DNA of 64,000 nucleotides from assembly GCF_900100735.1 (NCBI RefSeq), contig NZ_FNCJ01000002.1, forward strand, positions 1 through 64,000, read 5' to 3'. The notes under the pieces are model-generated. The model did not search any database, had not been told where the DNA came from, and was given only the letters and a program-made list of their open reading frames with translations. Source of the DNA: Paraburkholderia phenazinium. Lineage in GTDB: Bacteria > Pseudomonadota > Gammaproteobacteria > Burkholderiales > Burkholderiaceae. Made by a program: the position numbers and the translations under genes. Positions 34,235 to 42,646 of the stretch are shown here, in pieces (positions within the stretch are counted from its first letter, which is position 1; each line of letters starts with the position of its first letter).

Positions 34235-35446
34235 ATGACCACACGCGCAGGATGGATCTCCAGTCTGACTCTCTCATTGACGCTGTCGCTGACGGCACTC
34301 GGGGCGGCCGCCCAGGAGACGATCAAGATTGGCGAAATCAACAGCTATAAGGCCCAGCCGGCCTTTCTCGGTCCTTACAAGAACGGCTGGAATCTCGCGC
34401 TCGACGAGGTGAACGCCTCGGGCGGCGTGCTCGGCAAGAAGCTCGAAGTCGTTTCGCGCGACGATAACGCTAACCCCGGCGATACGGTACGGGTCGCGCA
34501 GGAGCTGGTGACGGGCGAAGGCGTGCAGGTGCTGTTCGGCGGCTTCCTGTCGAACACGGGCCTCGCGCTCGCCGACTACGCGAAGCAGCGGCATATTTTC
34601 TTCCTCGCCGCCGAACCGCTGACCGACAAGATCGTCTGGGCCGACGGCAACAAGTACACCTACCGTCTGCGTCCGTCCACCTACATGCAGGTCGCGATGC
34701 TGGTGCCGGAAGCGCTCAAGCTGCATAAGAAGCGCTGGGCGCTGGTGTACCCGAACTACGAGTACGGCCAGTCGGCGGTGGCGACCTTCAAGAGGCTGAT
34801 GCAGGCCGCGCAGCCGGATATCGAATTCGTCTCCGATCAGGCAACGCCGCTCGGCAATCTCGATGCGGGTGCGGTGACGCAGGCGATCGCCGATGCGAAG
34901 GCCGACGCGATCTTCAACGTGCTGTTCGGCGCGGACCTCGGCAAGTTCGTCCGGCAAGGCAATACGACCGGACTCTTCAAGGATCGCAGCGTGGTGTCCC
35001 TGCTGACGGGCGAGCCGGATTATCTGGACCCGCTCGGCGCCGAAGCCCCGACCGGCTGGATCGTGACCGGCTACCCGTGGTATTCGATCGATACGGCGGC
35101 GAACAAGAAGTTCGTCGATGCGTATCAGGCGAAGTATCACGACTACCCGCGTCTGGGCTCGGTAGTCGGATATTCAGCGTTGATGTCGCTGGCGAACGGC
35201 CTGAAGAAAGCCGGCGGTTCCACCGATCCTGACAAGCTCGCCGCCGCGTTCAAGGGCTTGAACGTCGAGACGCCGTTCGGCCCGATCACGTATCGCGCGC
35301 AGGACAACCAGTCGACCATGGGCGCGTTTGTGGGGGTGACGGCCGTGAAGGACGGCAAGGGAGTGATGACCTCGTACCGCTATATCGACGGCGCGAGCGT
35401 GCAACCGTCGGACGCCGAAGTGAAGAAACTGCGTCCGGCTGATTGA
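34235..35446 (+). CDS. Periplasmic substrate-binding protein of the liv-type ABC transporter
   Basis: 403 residues with a cleavable signal peptide (MTTRAGWISSLTLSLTLSLT through GAAAQ). The mature part is a type-1 periplasmic binding protein (LivK-like): ETIKIGEINSYKAQPAFLGP, LVTGEGVQVLFGGFLSNTGL, YTYRLRPSTYMQVAMLVPEA, RWALVYPNYEYGQSAVATFK. It lies 54 bp behind the molybdenum hydroxylase gene and completes the transporter encoded earlier in the operon, separated by the enzymes. The ligand is unknown but presumably the compound degraded by the cluster. Confidence 0.9.
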   Translation: MTTRAGWISSLTLSLTLSLTALGAAAQETIKIGEINSYKAQPAFLGPYKNGWNLALDEVNASGGVLGKKLEVVSRDDNANPGDTVRVAQELVTGEGVQVLFGGFLSNTGLALADYAKQRHIFFLAAEPLTDKIVWADGNKYTYRLRPSTYMQVAMLVPEALKLHKKRWALVYPNYEYGQSAVATFKRLMQAAQPDIEFVSDQATPLGNLDAGAVTQAIADAKADAIFNVLFGADLGKFVRQGNTTGLFKDRSVVSLLTGEPDYLDPLGAEAPTGWIVTGYPWYSIDTAANKKFVDAYQAKYHDYPRLGSVVGYSALMSLANGLKKAGGSTDPDKLAAAFKGLNVETPFGPITYRAQDNQSTMGAFVGVTAVKDGKGVMTSYRYIDGASVQPSDAEVKKLRPAD

Positions 35447-35462
35447 GGCGCGATCCGACCCG

Positions 35463-35714
35463 CTACTCCTCCGCGTCGTGCTCGGCGACGAAGCGCCGCA
35501 AGTACGCGAGCACGGCCGCTTCCGCGGCGCGATGATCGGCGCAGCTTTTCGATCCGGCGTTCTCTTCGTCGCCGAACAGGGTGGACGGTGCGTTGTGCAC
35601 GTCCACTTCCTGCCCTTCGCGAAAGACGCGAATCTCGTGGACGTCCTCGGCATATTCGGCGACCCAGTGGATGCCTTCGATATGGGTGCCTGCGCGTAAG
35701 GTGGGTATCTTCAT
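35463..35714 (-). CDS. Small conserved hypothetical protein (83 aa)
   Basis: 83 residues from MKIPTLRAGTHIEGIHWVAE, with GGGAG about 8 bp upstream of the ATG at 35714. It is acidic and soluble, with a beta-rich first half (YAEDVHEIRVFREGQEVDVH) and a C-terminal helix (CADHRAAEAAVLAYLRRFVA). The open frame extends much further upstream (to 36752), but that extension is antisense to the DUF6496 gene and its composition looks non-coding, so I use the short form. Function unknown. It is convergent with the periplasmic binding protein gene, 16 bp away. Confidence 0.55.
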   Translation of the reverse strand: MKIPTLRAGTHIEGIHWVAEYAEDVHEIRVFREGQEVDVHNAPSTLFGDEENAGSKSCADHRAAEAAVLAYLRRFVAEHDAEE

Positions 35715-35996
35715 GCGGCGTCTCCCGTCTGGCCGGATGGCCGGTGGCCGGGCAAACCGCGCCCGCCCTTGCTGTAACCATACGCCGTCCGCGCCGCCAG
35801 CGCACCAATTGATGGCTTTTTCTGTAATTTGACCTTTACGAGGCTGCGTTCGCACGCCCTCGTTATTCAAGGCGTTCTGCCAGCACGAAATGTTGCATTG
35901 AAAATGCACGGTTTCGCGCGCGGACGACGCCGCGTCAGAGCGAGGCACAGCGGTTGCTGCGCTGGTATGGGCCAACAGCCAATCTGGAGGAACGTC

Positions 35997-36290
35997 ATGC
36001 CTGAACAGAAAGCCATCCAGCGTGCCCACGCTGACAAGCGCGCCGGTAAGGCCGCGAGTACCCAGGCCGGAGAATTCGTCAAGGAAGAGGTCGACCGGGT
36101 GCGCGCCGGCAAGCACGGCGTGAAATCGGCTAAACAGGCCATTGCCATCGGCCTGTCGAAGGCGCGCCGCGCCGGTGTCGATCTGAAGGCGCCGAAGAAG
36201 GGTACGACTAGCGAAGCGACGCGCTCGGCCGCCGCCAAAAAAGCAGCACATACGAGGACGGCGCGCTCGCATCATAAAGCGGCGCCTTGA
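35997..36290 (+). CDS. Lys/Ala-rich small protein, DUF6496-like
   Basis: 97 residues from MPEQKAIQRAHADKRAGKAA, with TGGAGG just upstream of the ATG at 35997. Very basic and Ala-rich; contains GEFVKEEVDRVRAGKHGVKS followed by AKQAIAIGLSKARRAGVDLK. That pattern (EEMHxxKxGxHGxxSxKQAIAIGLSxARRAG) is the one I know from DUF6496 proteins. The C-terminal tail is histone-like (TRSAAAKKAAHTRTARSHHK). Nucleic acid binding is plausible, no function is established. A strong hairpin directly follows the stop. Confidence 0.8.
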   Translation: MPEQKAIQRAHADKRAGKAASTQAGEFVKEEVDRVRAGKHGVKSAKQAIAIGLSKARRAGVDLKAPKKGTTSEATRSAAAKKAAHTRTARSHHKAAP

Positions 36291-36315
36291 GGGCGGCGGC
36301 GCAATGCCGCCGCCC
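36291..36315 (+). terminator. GC-rich hairpin abutting the DUF6496 stop
   Basis: Perfect 10-bp arms GGGCGGCGGC (36291-36300) and GCCGCCGCCC (36306-36315), loop GCAAT, starting directly after the TGA. No T-run follows, so termination may be only partial. Confidence 0.55.
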
Positions 36316-36374
36316 AGTTGTGCCGGCCGCACCACGCGGCCCGGCAATGAAACGTCTGCTTCTCGTGAAAACCC

Positions 36375-36404
36375 TTGTACTTTATTTTTTTGTTGATCTA
36401 TAAC
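36375..36404 (+). promoter_or_regulatory. Candidate sigma-70 promoter of the nupC operon
   Basis: TTGTAC (36375-36380) and TATAAC (36399-36404) with an 18-bp AT-rich spacer containing a run of seven T. This is the most consensus-like promoter in the 560 bp before nupC. A second TATAAA lies at 36605-36610 without a good -35. A self-complementary CGTTGCAACG is at 36468-36477. Confidence 0.5.
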
Positions 36405-36645
36405 CTGACCGACAGGACAGGATTGCAACGCGATAGCCCTTGTCATGCATGATGCATCGATCGAATTCGTTGCAACGTAACGACGAGTTTCGCTGCGCCG
36501 CATCATCCTGAGCGTGACTGCCCGGTTAGACGCAGATGGCTGGACGCGGGCGGTCTGGCGCTGCACTATACGTGGCGCGCCCTCGCGGCCGAAACATAGC
36601 GGGCTATAAAAGATCGACACTAAAGATACAAGGAGGAAGATAGGT

Positions 36646-36720
36646 ATGCGAACGAAATTCGCCCCCGCTTCACAGGCACACTCCCACCCGGTCGTCTCAC
36701 GACAGCGCCATTCTCCTTGA
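36646..36720 (+). CDS. Possible 24-codon leader peptide ahead of nupC
   Basis: ATG at 36646 is preceded by a near-perfect ribosome site AGGAGG (36631-36636, 9 bp away) and opens a 24-codon frame (begins MRTKFAPASQAHSH) ending in TGA at 36718-36720. Directly at the stop begins a hairpin: ACGCCGcgCTG (36720-36730) pairs with CAGCGGCGT (36736-36744) and is followed by TTTCCTC. A translated leader ending in a terminator-like hairpin suggests attenuation of the nucleoside operon. The peptide has three His and no Arg/Trp-type run that would point to a specific sensor. No homologue is recognised; the ORF may be chance. Confidence 0.4.
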   Translation: MRTKFAPASQAHSHPVVSRQRHSP

Positions 36721-36847
36721 CGCCGCGCTGCGGGCCAGCGGCGTTTCCTCAAGAAAGGCCGCGCGCACTCACGTGAGCGAACGAGAGCAAGCGCTCTTCC
36801 GCGTTACACCCCTCCGGTCATCCTCATTTCTCTACAGCGAGCACAAC

Positions 36848-38122
36848 GTGGATATCGTACGCAGTCTGTGTGGCATTGCTTTACTGTTGCTGATCGCTTA
36901 TGCGCTGTCGACCAACCGCAGCGGCATCCGCTTGCGTACCCTGATTCCTGCGCTGATTGCCCAGGTGGCAATCGGCGCGCTGGTGCTGTTCGTGCCGCTC
37001 GGCAGTGCAGCGCTCGCCGCCGCCGCGCGCGGTGTCGATCACGTCTTGCAGATGGGCGATCGCGGCGTCTCGTTCATGTTCGGCGGTCTTGTCGACGAAA
37101 AGATGTTCCAGTTGTTCGGCGGTGGTGGCTTTGTGTTCGCGCTGCGTGTGCTGCCCATGATTATTTTCGTCACGGCGCTGATCGCGGTGCTGTACCACAT
37201 CGGCGTGATGAAGTGGATCATCAATGGTCTCGGCGTCGTGTTCGAAAAGCTGCTGGGCGTAACGCGTGTCGAAGCCTGTTCGGCGGTGGCGACGATCTTC
37301 CTCGGCCAGAGCGAGATGCCGGCCTTCGTCAAGCCGTTTGTCCGGCAGATGACTGCCGCCGAGCTGTTTGCGGTGATGTCGAGCGGCATGGCTTCGGTCG
37401 CTGGGTCAGTGCTGGCCGGCTATGCGGGCTTGGGCGTCAACCTCGAGTATCTGCTGGCGGCTTCGTTTATGGCCATACCGGGCGGCCTGCTGTTTGCCAA
37501 GGTGATTTTTCCGACCACCGAGCCGAGCCGTGTCGTGCTGGAAGGGCTCAGCTTCGACGAGAAGCGCTCGGCTAACGTGATCGAGGCGGCTGCGGCGGGG
37601 GCGGCAATTGGCCTGCGTATTGCCATCAACGTCGGCGCCATGCTGATTGCCTTCATTGGGCTGATTGCACTGCTGAATTCGACCGTCAGCGGCATTGCCG
37701 GGATGTTCGGCCATCCGCAGTTCACGTTGCAAAGCCTGCTGGGCTGGGCATTCGCACCGGTTGCATGGTTGATCGGCGTGCCGTGGCACGACGCGCCGCT
37801 GGCTGGCAATTTCATCGGCGAGAAGCTGATTCTCAACGAGTTCGTGGCGTATGTGGATCTGTCGCCGTACCTCAAGGGCGCACAATCGGTTGCCGCGGCT
37901 GGCCTGCAGGTGCTGGATCCGAAGACGCTGGCAATCGTGTCGTTCGCGCTGTGCGGCTTTGCCAACTTCTCCTCGATCGCGATTCTGACGGGCGGCTTTA
38001 GCGCAGTGGCGGCGGACCGCCGCGCCGAGGTGGCGCGCTATGGCTTGCGCGTCGTGGCGGCCGCCACGCTGTCGAATCTGATGAGCGCAGCGATTGCCGG
38101 CATTTTCCTGACGTTTCATTGA
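36848..38122 (+). CDS. nupC: Concentrative nucleoside transporter (NupC/CNT family)
   Basis: I choose the GTG at 36848 (MDIVRSLCGIALLLLIAYAL, 424 aa), which reproduces the normal NupC N-terminus; an ATG at 36773 would add 25 unusual residues. About ten membrane segments. Family signatures: FVFALRVLPMIIFVTALIAV, VACSAVATIFLGQSEMP-type block (EACSAVATIFLGQSEMPAFV), VIEAAAAGAAIGLRIAINVG and FALCGFANFSSIAILTGGFS. It takes up pyrimidine nucleosides with protons or sodium. It heads an operon-like run with deoA, cdd and a nucleoside hydrolase, which degrade the imported nucleosides. Confidence 0.9.
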   Translation: MDIVRSLCGIALLLLIAYALSTNRSGIRLRTLIPALIAQVAIGALVLFVPLGSAALAAAARGVDHVLQMGDRGVSFMFGGLVDEKMFQLFGGGGFVFALRVLPMIIFVTALIAVLYHIGVMKWIINGLGVVFEKLLGVTRVEACSAVATIFLGQSEMPAFVKPFVRQMTAAELFAVMSSGMASVAGSVLAGYAGLGVNLEYLLAASFMAIPGGLLFAKVIFPTTEPSRVVLEGLSFDEKRSANVIEAAAAGAAIGLRIAINVGAMLIAFIGLIALLNSTVSGIAGMFGHPQFTLQSLLGWAFAPVAWLIGVPWHDAPLAGNFIGEKLILNEFVAYVDLSPYLKGAQSVAAAGLQVLDPKTLAIVSFALCGFANFSSIAILTGGFSAVAADRRAEVARYGLRVVAAATLSNLMSAAIAGIFLTFH

Positions 38123-38234
38123 AGCGTGCAAGCGTCATGCGGCATGGCTTTGAACCATGCTGCGTGCCTGAGAAGCTGCAGTTGCACCGTTGTCGTAACG
38201 CCAGGGTCTCCTACATTGTGTCGGGTCGATCATC

Positions 38235-39554
38235 ATGTCGTTGACGCAGGAAATCATCCGCAAGAAGCGCGACAGGCAGCCGCTTAGCCGCAACGAGGTC
38301 GCCGAGTTCGTGCAGGGCATTGCCGACGGCAGCGTCAGCGAGGGACAGGTAGCCGCCTTCGCGATGGCGGTGTACTTCAATGACATGAGCGTCGAAGAGC
38401 GCGTCGCGCTGACGCTGGCGCAGCGCGATTCGGGCCAGGTGCTGGCCTGGCACGACTACGATCTGCCGGGACCGCTGATCGACAAGCATTCGACAGGTGG
38501 CGTCGGCGATCTCACTTCGCTGCTGCTCGGCCCGATGGTGGCCGCTTGCGGCGGCTTTGTGCCGATGATCTCGGGACGTGGCCTCGGCCACACTGGCGGC
38601 ACGCTCGACAAGCTCGCGGCGATACCCGGCTATAACCTCGTGCCGGAGACGAACGTGTTTCAACGCGCGGTCCGCGAGGTCGGGGTGGCGATCATCGGTC
38701 AGACAGCGCAACTCGCGCCAGCGGACAAGCGCATCTATGCGATTCGCGACGTCACGGCGACCGTCGAATCGGTTGCGATGATTACGGCGTCGATCCTGTC
38801 GAAGAAGCTCGCCGCGGGGCTGGCCGCGCTGACCATGGACATCAAGGTCGGCTCGGGCGCCTTTATGCCCAGCTATGAGAAATCGCAGGAACTGGCGCGC
38901 AGCATCGTCGATGTCGGTAATGGCGCCGGCATGAAGACGACCGCCGTGCTCACCGATATGAATCAGCCGCTCGCGTCGTGTGCGGGCAATGCGCTGGAGG
39001 TTCGCTACGCGATCGACTATCTGACTGGGCGTATCCGTCCGGGGCGCGTTCACGAGGTCACGCTCGCGCTGGCTACGCAGATGCTTGTGCTGGGTGGCCT
39101 CGCCGCGGACACGACCGACGCCAACGCCAGGCTGAATGCCGCGCTCGACTCAGGCGCGGCGGCGGAGCGTTTCGCGCGGATGGTTCACGCGTTAGGCGGC
39201 CCGGCCGATTTGCTCGAAGCACCCGGGCGTCATCTTGGCGAAGCGCCGGTCGTGTTCACGGCTAAGGCGCCGCGCTCGGGTTATGTGACGCGCATTGATT
39301 GCCGGGCGCTCGGACTGACGGTGGTGGGGCTAGGCGGAGGCAGAAGACGTCCCGAAGACGGCATCGATTATCAGGTCGGTTTGACAGACCTCGTTGAACT
39401 CGGACAATACGTCGAGGCGGGCGCGCCGTTGGCGCGGATTCATGCCCGCGATTCGTCGACGGCGCAGCAGGCGGCGCGCGACATCCAGGCAGCCTGCACG
39501 CTGGCCGAAGCTCCCGTTGCGGTGCCGGCCAGCGTGTACGAACTGATCGACTAG
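38235..39554 (+). CDS. deoA: Thymidine phosphorylase
   Basis: 439 residues. The N-terminal helical domain is followed by the phosphate/nucleoside site [20 protein letters not shown] and the family signature [20 protein letters not shown]; also [20 protein letters not shown] and the C-terminal PYNP-type domain ([37 protein letters not shown]). It cleaves thymidine (and deoxyuridine) with phosphate to the base and 2-deoxyribose-1-phosphate. Length is that of E. coli DeoA. It lies 112 bp after nupC; an imperfect hairpin (arms 38136-38147 and 38155-38166) is in the gap. Confidence 0.94.
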   Translation: MSLTQEIIRKKRDRQPLSRNEVAEFVQGIADGSVSEGQVAAFAMAVYFNDMSVEERVALTLAQRDSGQVLAWHDYDLPGPLIDKHSTGGVGDLTSLLLGPMVAACGGFVPMISGRGLGHTGGTLDKLAAIPGYNLVPETNVFQRAVREVGVAIIGQTAQLAPADKRIYAIRDVTATVESVAMITASILSKKLAAGLAALTMDIKVGSGAFMPSYEKSQELARSIVDVGNGAGMKTTAVLTDMNQPLASCAGNALEVRYAIDYLTGRIRPGRVHEVTLALATQMLVLGGLAADTTDANARLNAALDSGAAAERFARMVHALGGPADLLEAPGRHLGEAPVVFTAKAPRSGYVTRIDCRALGLTVVGLGGGRRRPEDGIDYQVGLTDLVELGQYVEAGAPLARIHARDSSTAQQAARDIQAACTLAEAPVAVPASVYELID

Positions 39555-39592
39555 CGACTCAGCAGGATTGCTGATCTCGATGCGGAGGAGTA

Positions 39593-40006
39593 GTGGAACA
39601 TCAACAACTAATTGACGAAGCACGCAAAGCACGCGAACGTGCCTATGCGCCGTATTCGAACTTTCTGGTCGGCGCCGCAGTGCAGACCCACGACGGCAAG
39701 ATTTTTCATGGCTGCAATGTCGAGAACGCATCGTACGGCCTGTGCAATTGCGCGGAGCGCACGGCGCTGTTTAGCGCGATGGCGGCCGGCTATCGTCCGG
39801 GCCAGTTCAAGACGCTGGCGGTGATCGGCAAGACGGATGGTCCGATTGCACCGTGCGGCGCCTGCCGCCAGGTGATGATCGAACTGGGCTCGCCGACACT
39901 CGAGGTCGTGCTCAGCAATCTGGACGGCAAGGTGGAAGTGACCAGCGCCGGCGCGCTGCTGCCGGGCGCGTTCTATCTCGAACCGGACGGCTCGCCCAAC
40001 GCCTGA
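39593..40006 (+). CDS. cdd: Cytidine deaminase (homotetrameric type)
   Basis: 137 residues from a GTG at 39593, with GGAGGAG immediately upstream (short spacing). Zinc and catalytic residues are in FHGCNVENASYGLCNCAERT (the CAE triad) and PIAPCGACRQVMIELG (two further Cys). The N-terminal substrate block AYAPYSNFLVGAAVQTHDG is intact. It deaminates cytidine and deoxycytidine to uridine forms, feeding DeoA and the nucleoside hydrolase. It is the short, tetrameric type rather than the long E. coli dimeric type. The gene is 38 bp from deoA. Confidence 0.94.
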   Translation: MEHQQLIDEARKARERAYAPYSNFLVGAAVQTHDGKIFHGCNVENASYGLCNCAERTALFSAMAAGYRPGQFKTLAVIGKTDGPIAPCGACRQVMIELGSPTLEVVLSNLDGKVEVTSAGALLPGAFYLEPDGSPNA

Positions 40007-40105
40007 CGTTAAGCGCCACGCCACGCGCTTAAGGCGCGCAGTTGAACCCACACGCTCCACCTGCGATGGGGCTTTTTCCTTTGCACACAACGTGAGCATC
40101 AAATC

Positions 40106-41080
40106 ATGCACAAGGTAATCTACGACACGGACCCCGGCGTCGATGACTCGATGGCGCTGGTGTTTCAGACGCGTCATCCGGATATCGAACTGATCGGTGT
40201 GACGTCCGTGTTCGGCAATGCGACGATCGAAACCACGACGCGCAACGCGCTCTATCTGGTCGAACGGTTTGCGAAGCCCTCGGTCGTGGTGGCTCGCGGA
40301 GCGGGCAAGCCGTTGCGCCGCGCGACACCCGAGCCGATTCCGCATATTCACGGGCACAACGGCCTTGGCGACATCGACCTGCCGGAGCTGGAAGACGACG
40401 GCCGTGGCCGCCTTGACGCAAGGCTGGCGCATCGCTTCATCATCGATGAGATCCGCAAGCATCCGCATGCGATCAACCTGGTCGCCGTTGGACCGCTGAC
40501 CAATCTCGCGCTTGCGCTGCAGGAAGATCCCGAGATCCAGCACCTGGTGAAGCAGGTCATCATCATGGGCGGCGCGTTCGGCATCAACGGCATCCTGGGC
40601 AATGTCAGCCCCTGCGCAGAGGCGAACATTTCTGCCGATCCGGATGCGGCCGATCAAGTCTTTGCCGCAGCTTGGAAAGTCACTGCGGTGGGCCTCGACG
40701 TGACGCAAAAGGCGATCATGACCACCGAGTATCTCGACCGTCTCCGTCAAGATGGCGGCGCGGATGGACAATTCGTCTGGGACGTATCGCGCCACTACGA
40801 GCAGTTCCACATTGAGAGTTCGGGCGTGCACGGCATCTATGTGCACGACTCGTCGGCGGTCGCCTATCTGGTGGCGCCCGAGCTTTATCAGATCAGGCGC
40901 GGGGCGGTGCGGGTGGTGGTGGAAGGCCTCGCGATCGGCCAAACCATTCAGAAGCCTGCAACGATGGGTGTTCCCGCGCCGAACTGGGACACGCTCACCC
41001 AGCAGGATGTCTGCGTGGATGTGGACGTGGAGGGTTTTCTGAAGCTCTACTACCAGACCATCGTCGGACGCGCGGCGTAA
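40106..41080 (+). CDS. Inosine/uridine-preferring nucleoside hydrolase
   Basis: 324 residues. The metal-binding N-terminal signature DTDPGVDDSMAL is intact, as are GVTSVFGNATIETTTRNALY, HGHNGLGDIDLPELEDDG and the catalytic C-terminal GVHGIYVHDSSAVAYLVAPE with His and Asp. It hydrolyses ribonucleosides to base plus ribose. It closes the nupC-deoA-cdd group, and a hairpin follows. Pyrimidine preference is likely from context, but the RihA/B/C subtype cannot be fixed by eye. Confidence 0.92.
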   Translation: MHKVIYDTDPGVDDSMALVFQTRHPDIELIGVTSVFGNATIETTTRNALYLVERFAKPSVVVARGAGKPLRRATPEPIPHIHGHNGLGDIDLPELEDDGRGRLDARLAHRFIIDEIRKHPHAINLVAVGPLTNLALALQEDPEIQHLVKQVIIMGGAFGINGILGNVSPCAEANISADPDAADQVFAAAWKVTAVGLDVTQKAIMTTEYLDRLRQDGGADGQFVWDVSRHYEQFHIESSGVHGIYVHDSSAVAYLVAPELYQIRRGAVRVVVEGLAIGQTIQKPATMGVPAPNWDTLTQQDVCVDVDVEGFLKLYYQTIVGRAA

Positions 41081-41089
41081 ATCCAGCTC

Positions 41090-41118
41090 AGAGGCAGCGG
41101 CGCGATGCCGCCGCCTCT
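41090..41118. terminator. Bidirectional hairpin terminator between convergent operons
   Basis: Arms 41090-41101 (AGAGGCAGCGGC) and 41107-41118 (GCCGCCGCCTCT) pair at 11 of 12 positions, loop GCGAT. It fills the 46-bp gap between the nucleoside hydrolase stop and the convergent transaminase stop, followed by TTGTGGGTGTT. Confidence 0.6.
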
Positions 41119-41126
41119 TGTGGGTG

Positions 41127-42455
41127 TTACTGAATCGTCGCAAGCACGTCGCGCACGGTCTTGAAGATGTGCTGGATCTGCTCTTCGTTGATGATGAGCG
41201 GCGGCGAGAAGGCGAGGATGTCGCCCGTGAAGCGGACCAGCACGCCAGCCTCGAAGCACTTGACGAAGGCCTCATAGGCGCGGGCGCCCGGTGCGCCCTC
41301 GCGCGGTTCGAGTTCGATCCCGGCAACCATGCCGAGATTGCGAATGTCCTTCACATGCCTGGCATCGCGCAGGGAATGAGCGGCCGCTTCGAACGCCGGC
41401 GCCAGCGATGCCGCCCGTGCGAACAGGTCTTCGCGGCGATACAGGTCGAGCGTCGCCACGGCAGCCGCAGCGGCAGCCGGGTGCGCCGAATACGTGTAGC
41501 CGTGGAACAGCTCGATCGCCCCTTGTGCGCCGCTATTGACGATGGTGTCGTGAATCGTGCGGCTGGCGGCCACGGCGCCCATCGGAATAGCGGCGTTGTT
41601 GATGGCCTTGGCCATGGTCAGCAGGTCCGGCGTGACGCCGAAGTACTCGCTGGCTGTTGCTTTGCCCAGACGTCCAAAGCCGGTAATCACTTCGTCGAAA
41701 ATCAGCAGGATGCCGTGCTTGGTGCAGATGTCGCGCAGCTTCTGCAGATAGCCTTGCGGCGGAATCAACACGCCGGTGGAGCCGGCCACCGGTTCGACGA
41801 TCACCGCGGCAATCGTCGAGGCGTCGTGCAGCGTGACGAGGCGCTCGAGTTCGTCCGCGAGGTGCGCGCCCCATGCGGGTTGACCCTTCGAGAAGGCGTT
41901 GTGTTCGAGATTGTGCGTGTGCGGCAGGTGATCCACGGACGGCAGCAGCGCGCCGGAGAAAATCTTGCGGTTCGGCGCAATGCCGCCCACCGAAATGCCG
42001 CCGAAGCCCACGCCGTGATAACCACGCTCGCGGCCGATCAGACGCGTGCGCTGACCTTCGCCGCGCGCACGGTGGTAGGCCAGAGCGATCTTGAGCGCCG
42101 TGTCCACCGACTCCGAACCTGAGTTGGTGAAGAAAATCCGGTCGAGGCCGGCCGGCATCAGTTCGGCAACCTTCGAGGCGGCTTCGAACGCGAGCGGGTG
42201 ACCCATCTGGAAGGTCGGCGCGAAGTCGAGTGTAGAAAGCTGTGCGGTGATCGCGGCGACGATCTCATCGCGGCCGTGGCCGGCGTTTACACACCAGAGG
42301 CCGGCGCAGCCGTCGAGCACCTCACGCCCGTCCGTTGAGCGGTAGTACATGCCCTTGGCCGATTCCAGCAGGCGCGGCGCGGCCTTGAACTGGCGGTTGG
42401 CGGTGAAGGGCATCCAGAAGGACGACAGGTCGTCGATGACGGGGCGCGAAGTCAT
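41127..42455 (-). CDS. Omega-amino acid (beta-alanine)-pyruvate transaminase, class III
   Basis: 442 residues from MTSRPVIDDL at 42455, with GAGGAG 7 bp upstream. Class III aminotransferase: FFTNSGSESVDTALKIALAY, YHGVGFGGISVGGIAPNRKI, VIVEPVAGSTGVLIPPQGYL, IFDEVITGFGRLG and the PLP lysine in LTMAKAINNAAIPMGAV. The opening SSFWMPFTANRQFKAAPRLL with 'GCAGLWCVNAGHGR' is typical of beta-alanine/omega-amino-acid:pyruvate transaminases. It is divergent from a MocR-type regulator 192 bp away, which very likely controls it. The exact amino donor is unknown. Confidence 0.9.
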   Translation of the reverse strand: MTSRPVIDDLSSFWMPFTANRQFKAAPRLLESAKGMYYRSTDGREVLDGCAGLWCVNAGHGRDEIVAAITAQLSTLDFAPTFQMGHPLAFEAASKVAELMPAGLDRIFFTNSGSESVDTALKIALAYHRARGEGQRTRLIGRERGYHGVGFGGISVGGIAPNRKIFSGALLPSVDHLPHTHNLEHNAFSKGQPAWGAHLADELERLVTLHDASTIAAVIVEPVAGSTGVLIPPQGYLQKLRDICTKHGILLIFDEVITGFGRLGKATASEYFGVTPDLLTMAKAINNAAIPMGAVAASRTIHDTIVNSGAQGAIELFHGYTYSAHPAAAAAAVATLDLYRREDLFARAASLAPAFEAAAHSLRDARHVKDIRNLGMVAGIELEPREGAPGARAYEAFVKCFEAGVLVRFTGDILAFSPPLIINEEQIQHIFKTVRDVLATIQ

Positions 42456-42565
42456 GGTTATCTCCTCGAAGTGGTCTTCCAGGGGGACTTCCAACGGCCG
42501 AAGGAAGTCCCGGTGGGATGGGGCGTTGCGAAACTGTAGCGTCCGCGGTTAAATGGCGGACATAA

Positions 42566-42616
42566 ACAGTTGATGCACTGATCTGCTAACTGTACAGGCG
42601 AAGTTGCCTTAACTGT
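42566..42616. promoter_or_regulatory. Repeat cluster in the transaminase / MocR divergent promoter
   Basis: TAACTGT occurs at 42587-42593 and 42610-42616, in direct orientation and 23 bp apart (two helical turns), plus an inverted ACAGTT at 42566-42571. The middle copy is part of the perfect palindrome CTGTACAG (42590-42597). Spaced direct repeats in a divergent promoter are the known site layout of MocR regulators such as GabR and PdxR. Confidence 0.55.
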
Positions 42617-42646
42617 GTTGGTCATCTGGGCATTGCGTCCGCCGCC

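Noticed and set aside
36468..36477. CGTTGCAACG as a LacI/CytR-type operator before nupC
   Set aside because: A single 10-bp self-complementary word without a paired copy or a nearby regulator is too weak.
35715..36752. Long leftward open frame extending the 83-aa gene to 429 codons
   Set aside because: It is antisense to the DUF6496 gene, has no ribosome site at its start and no coherent protein family pattern; only the last 83 codons look coding.
41118..42122. 334-codon rightward frame
   Set aside because: Entirely antisense to the class III transaminase, whose motifs are complete on the other strand.
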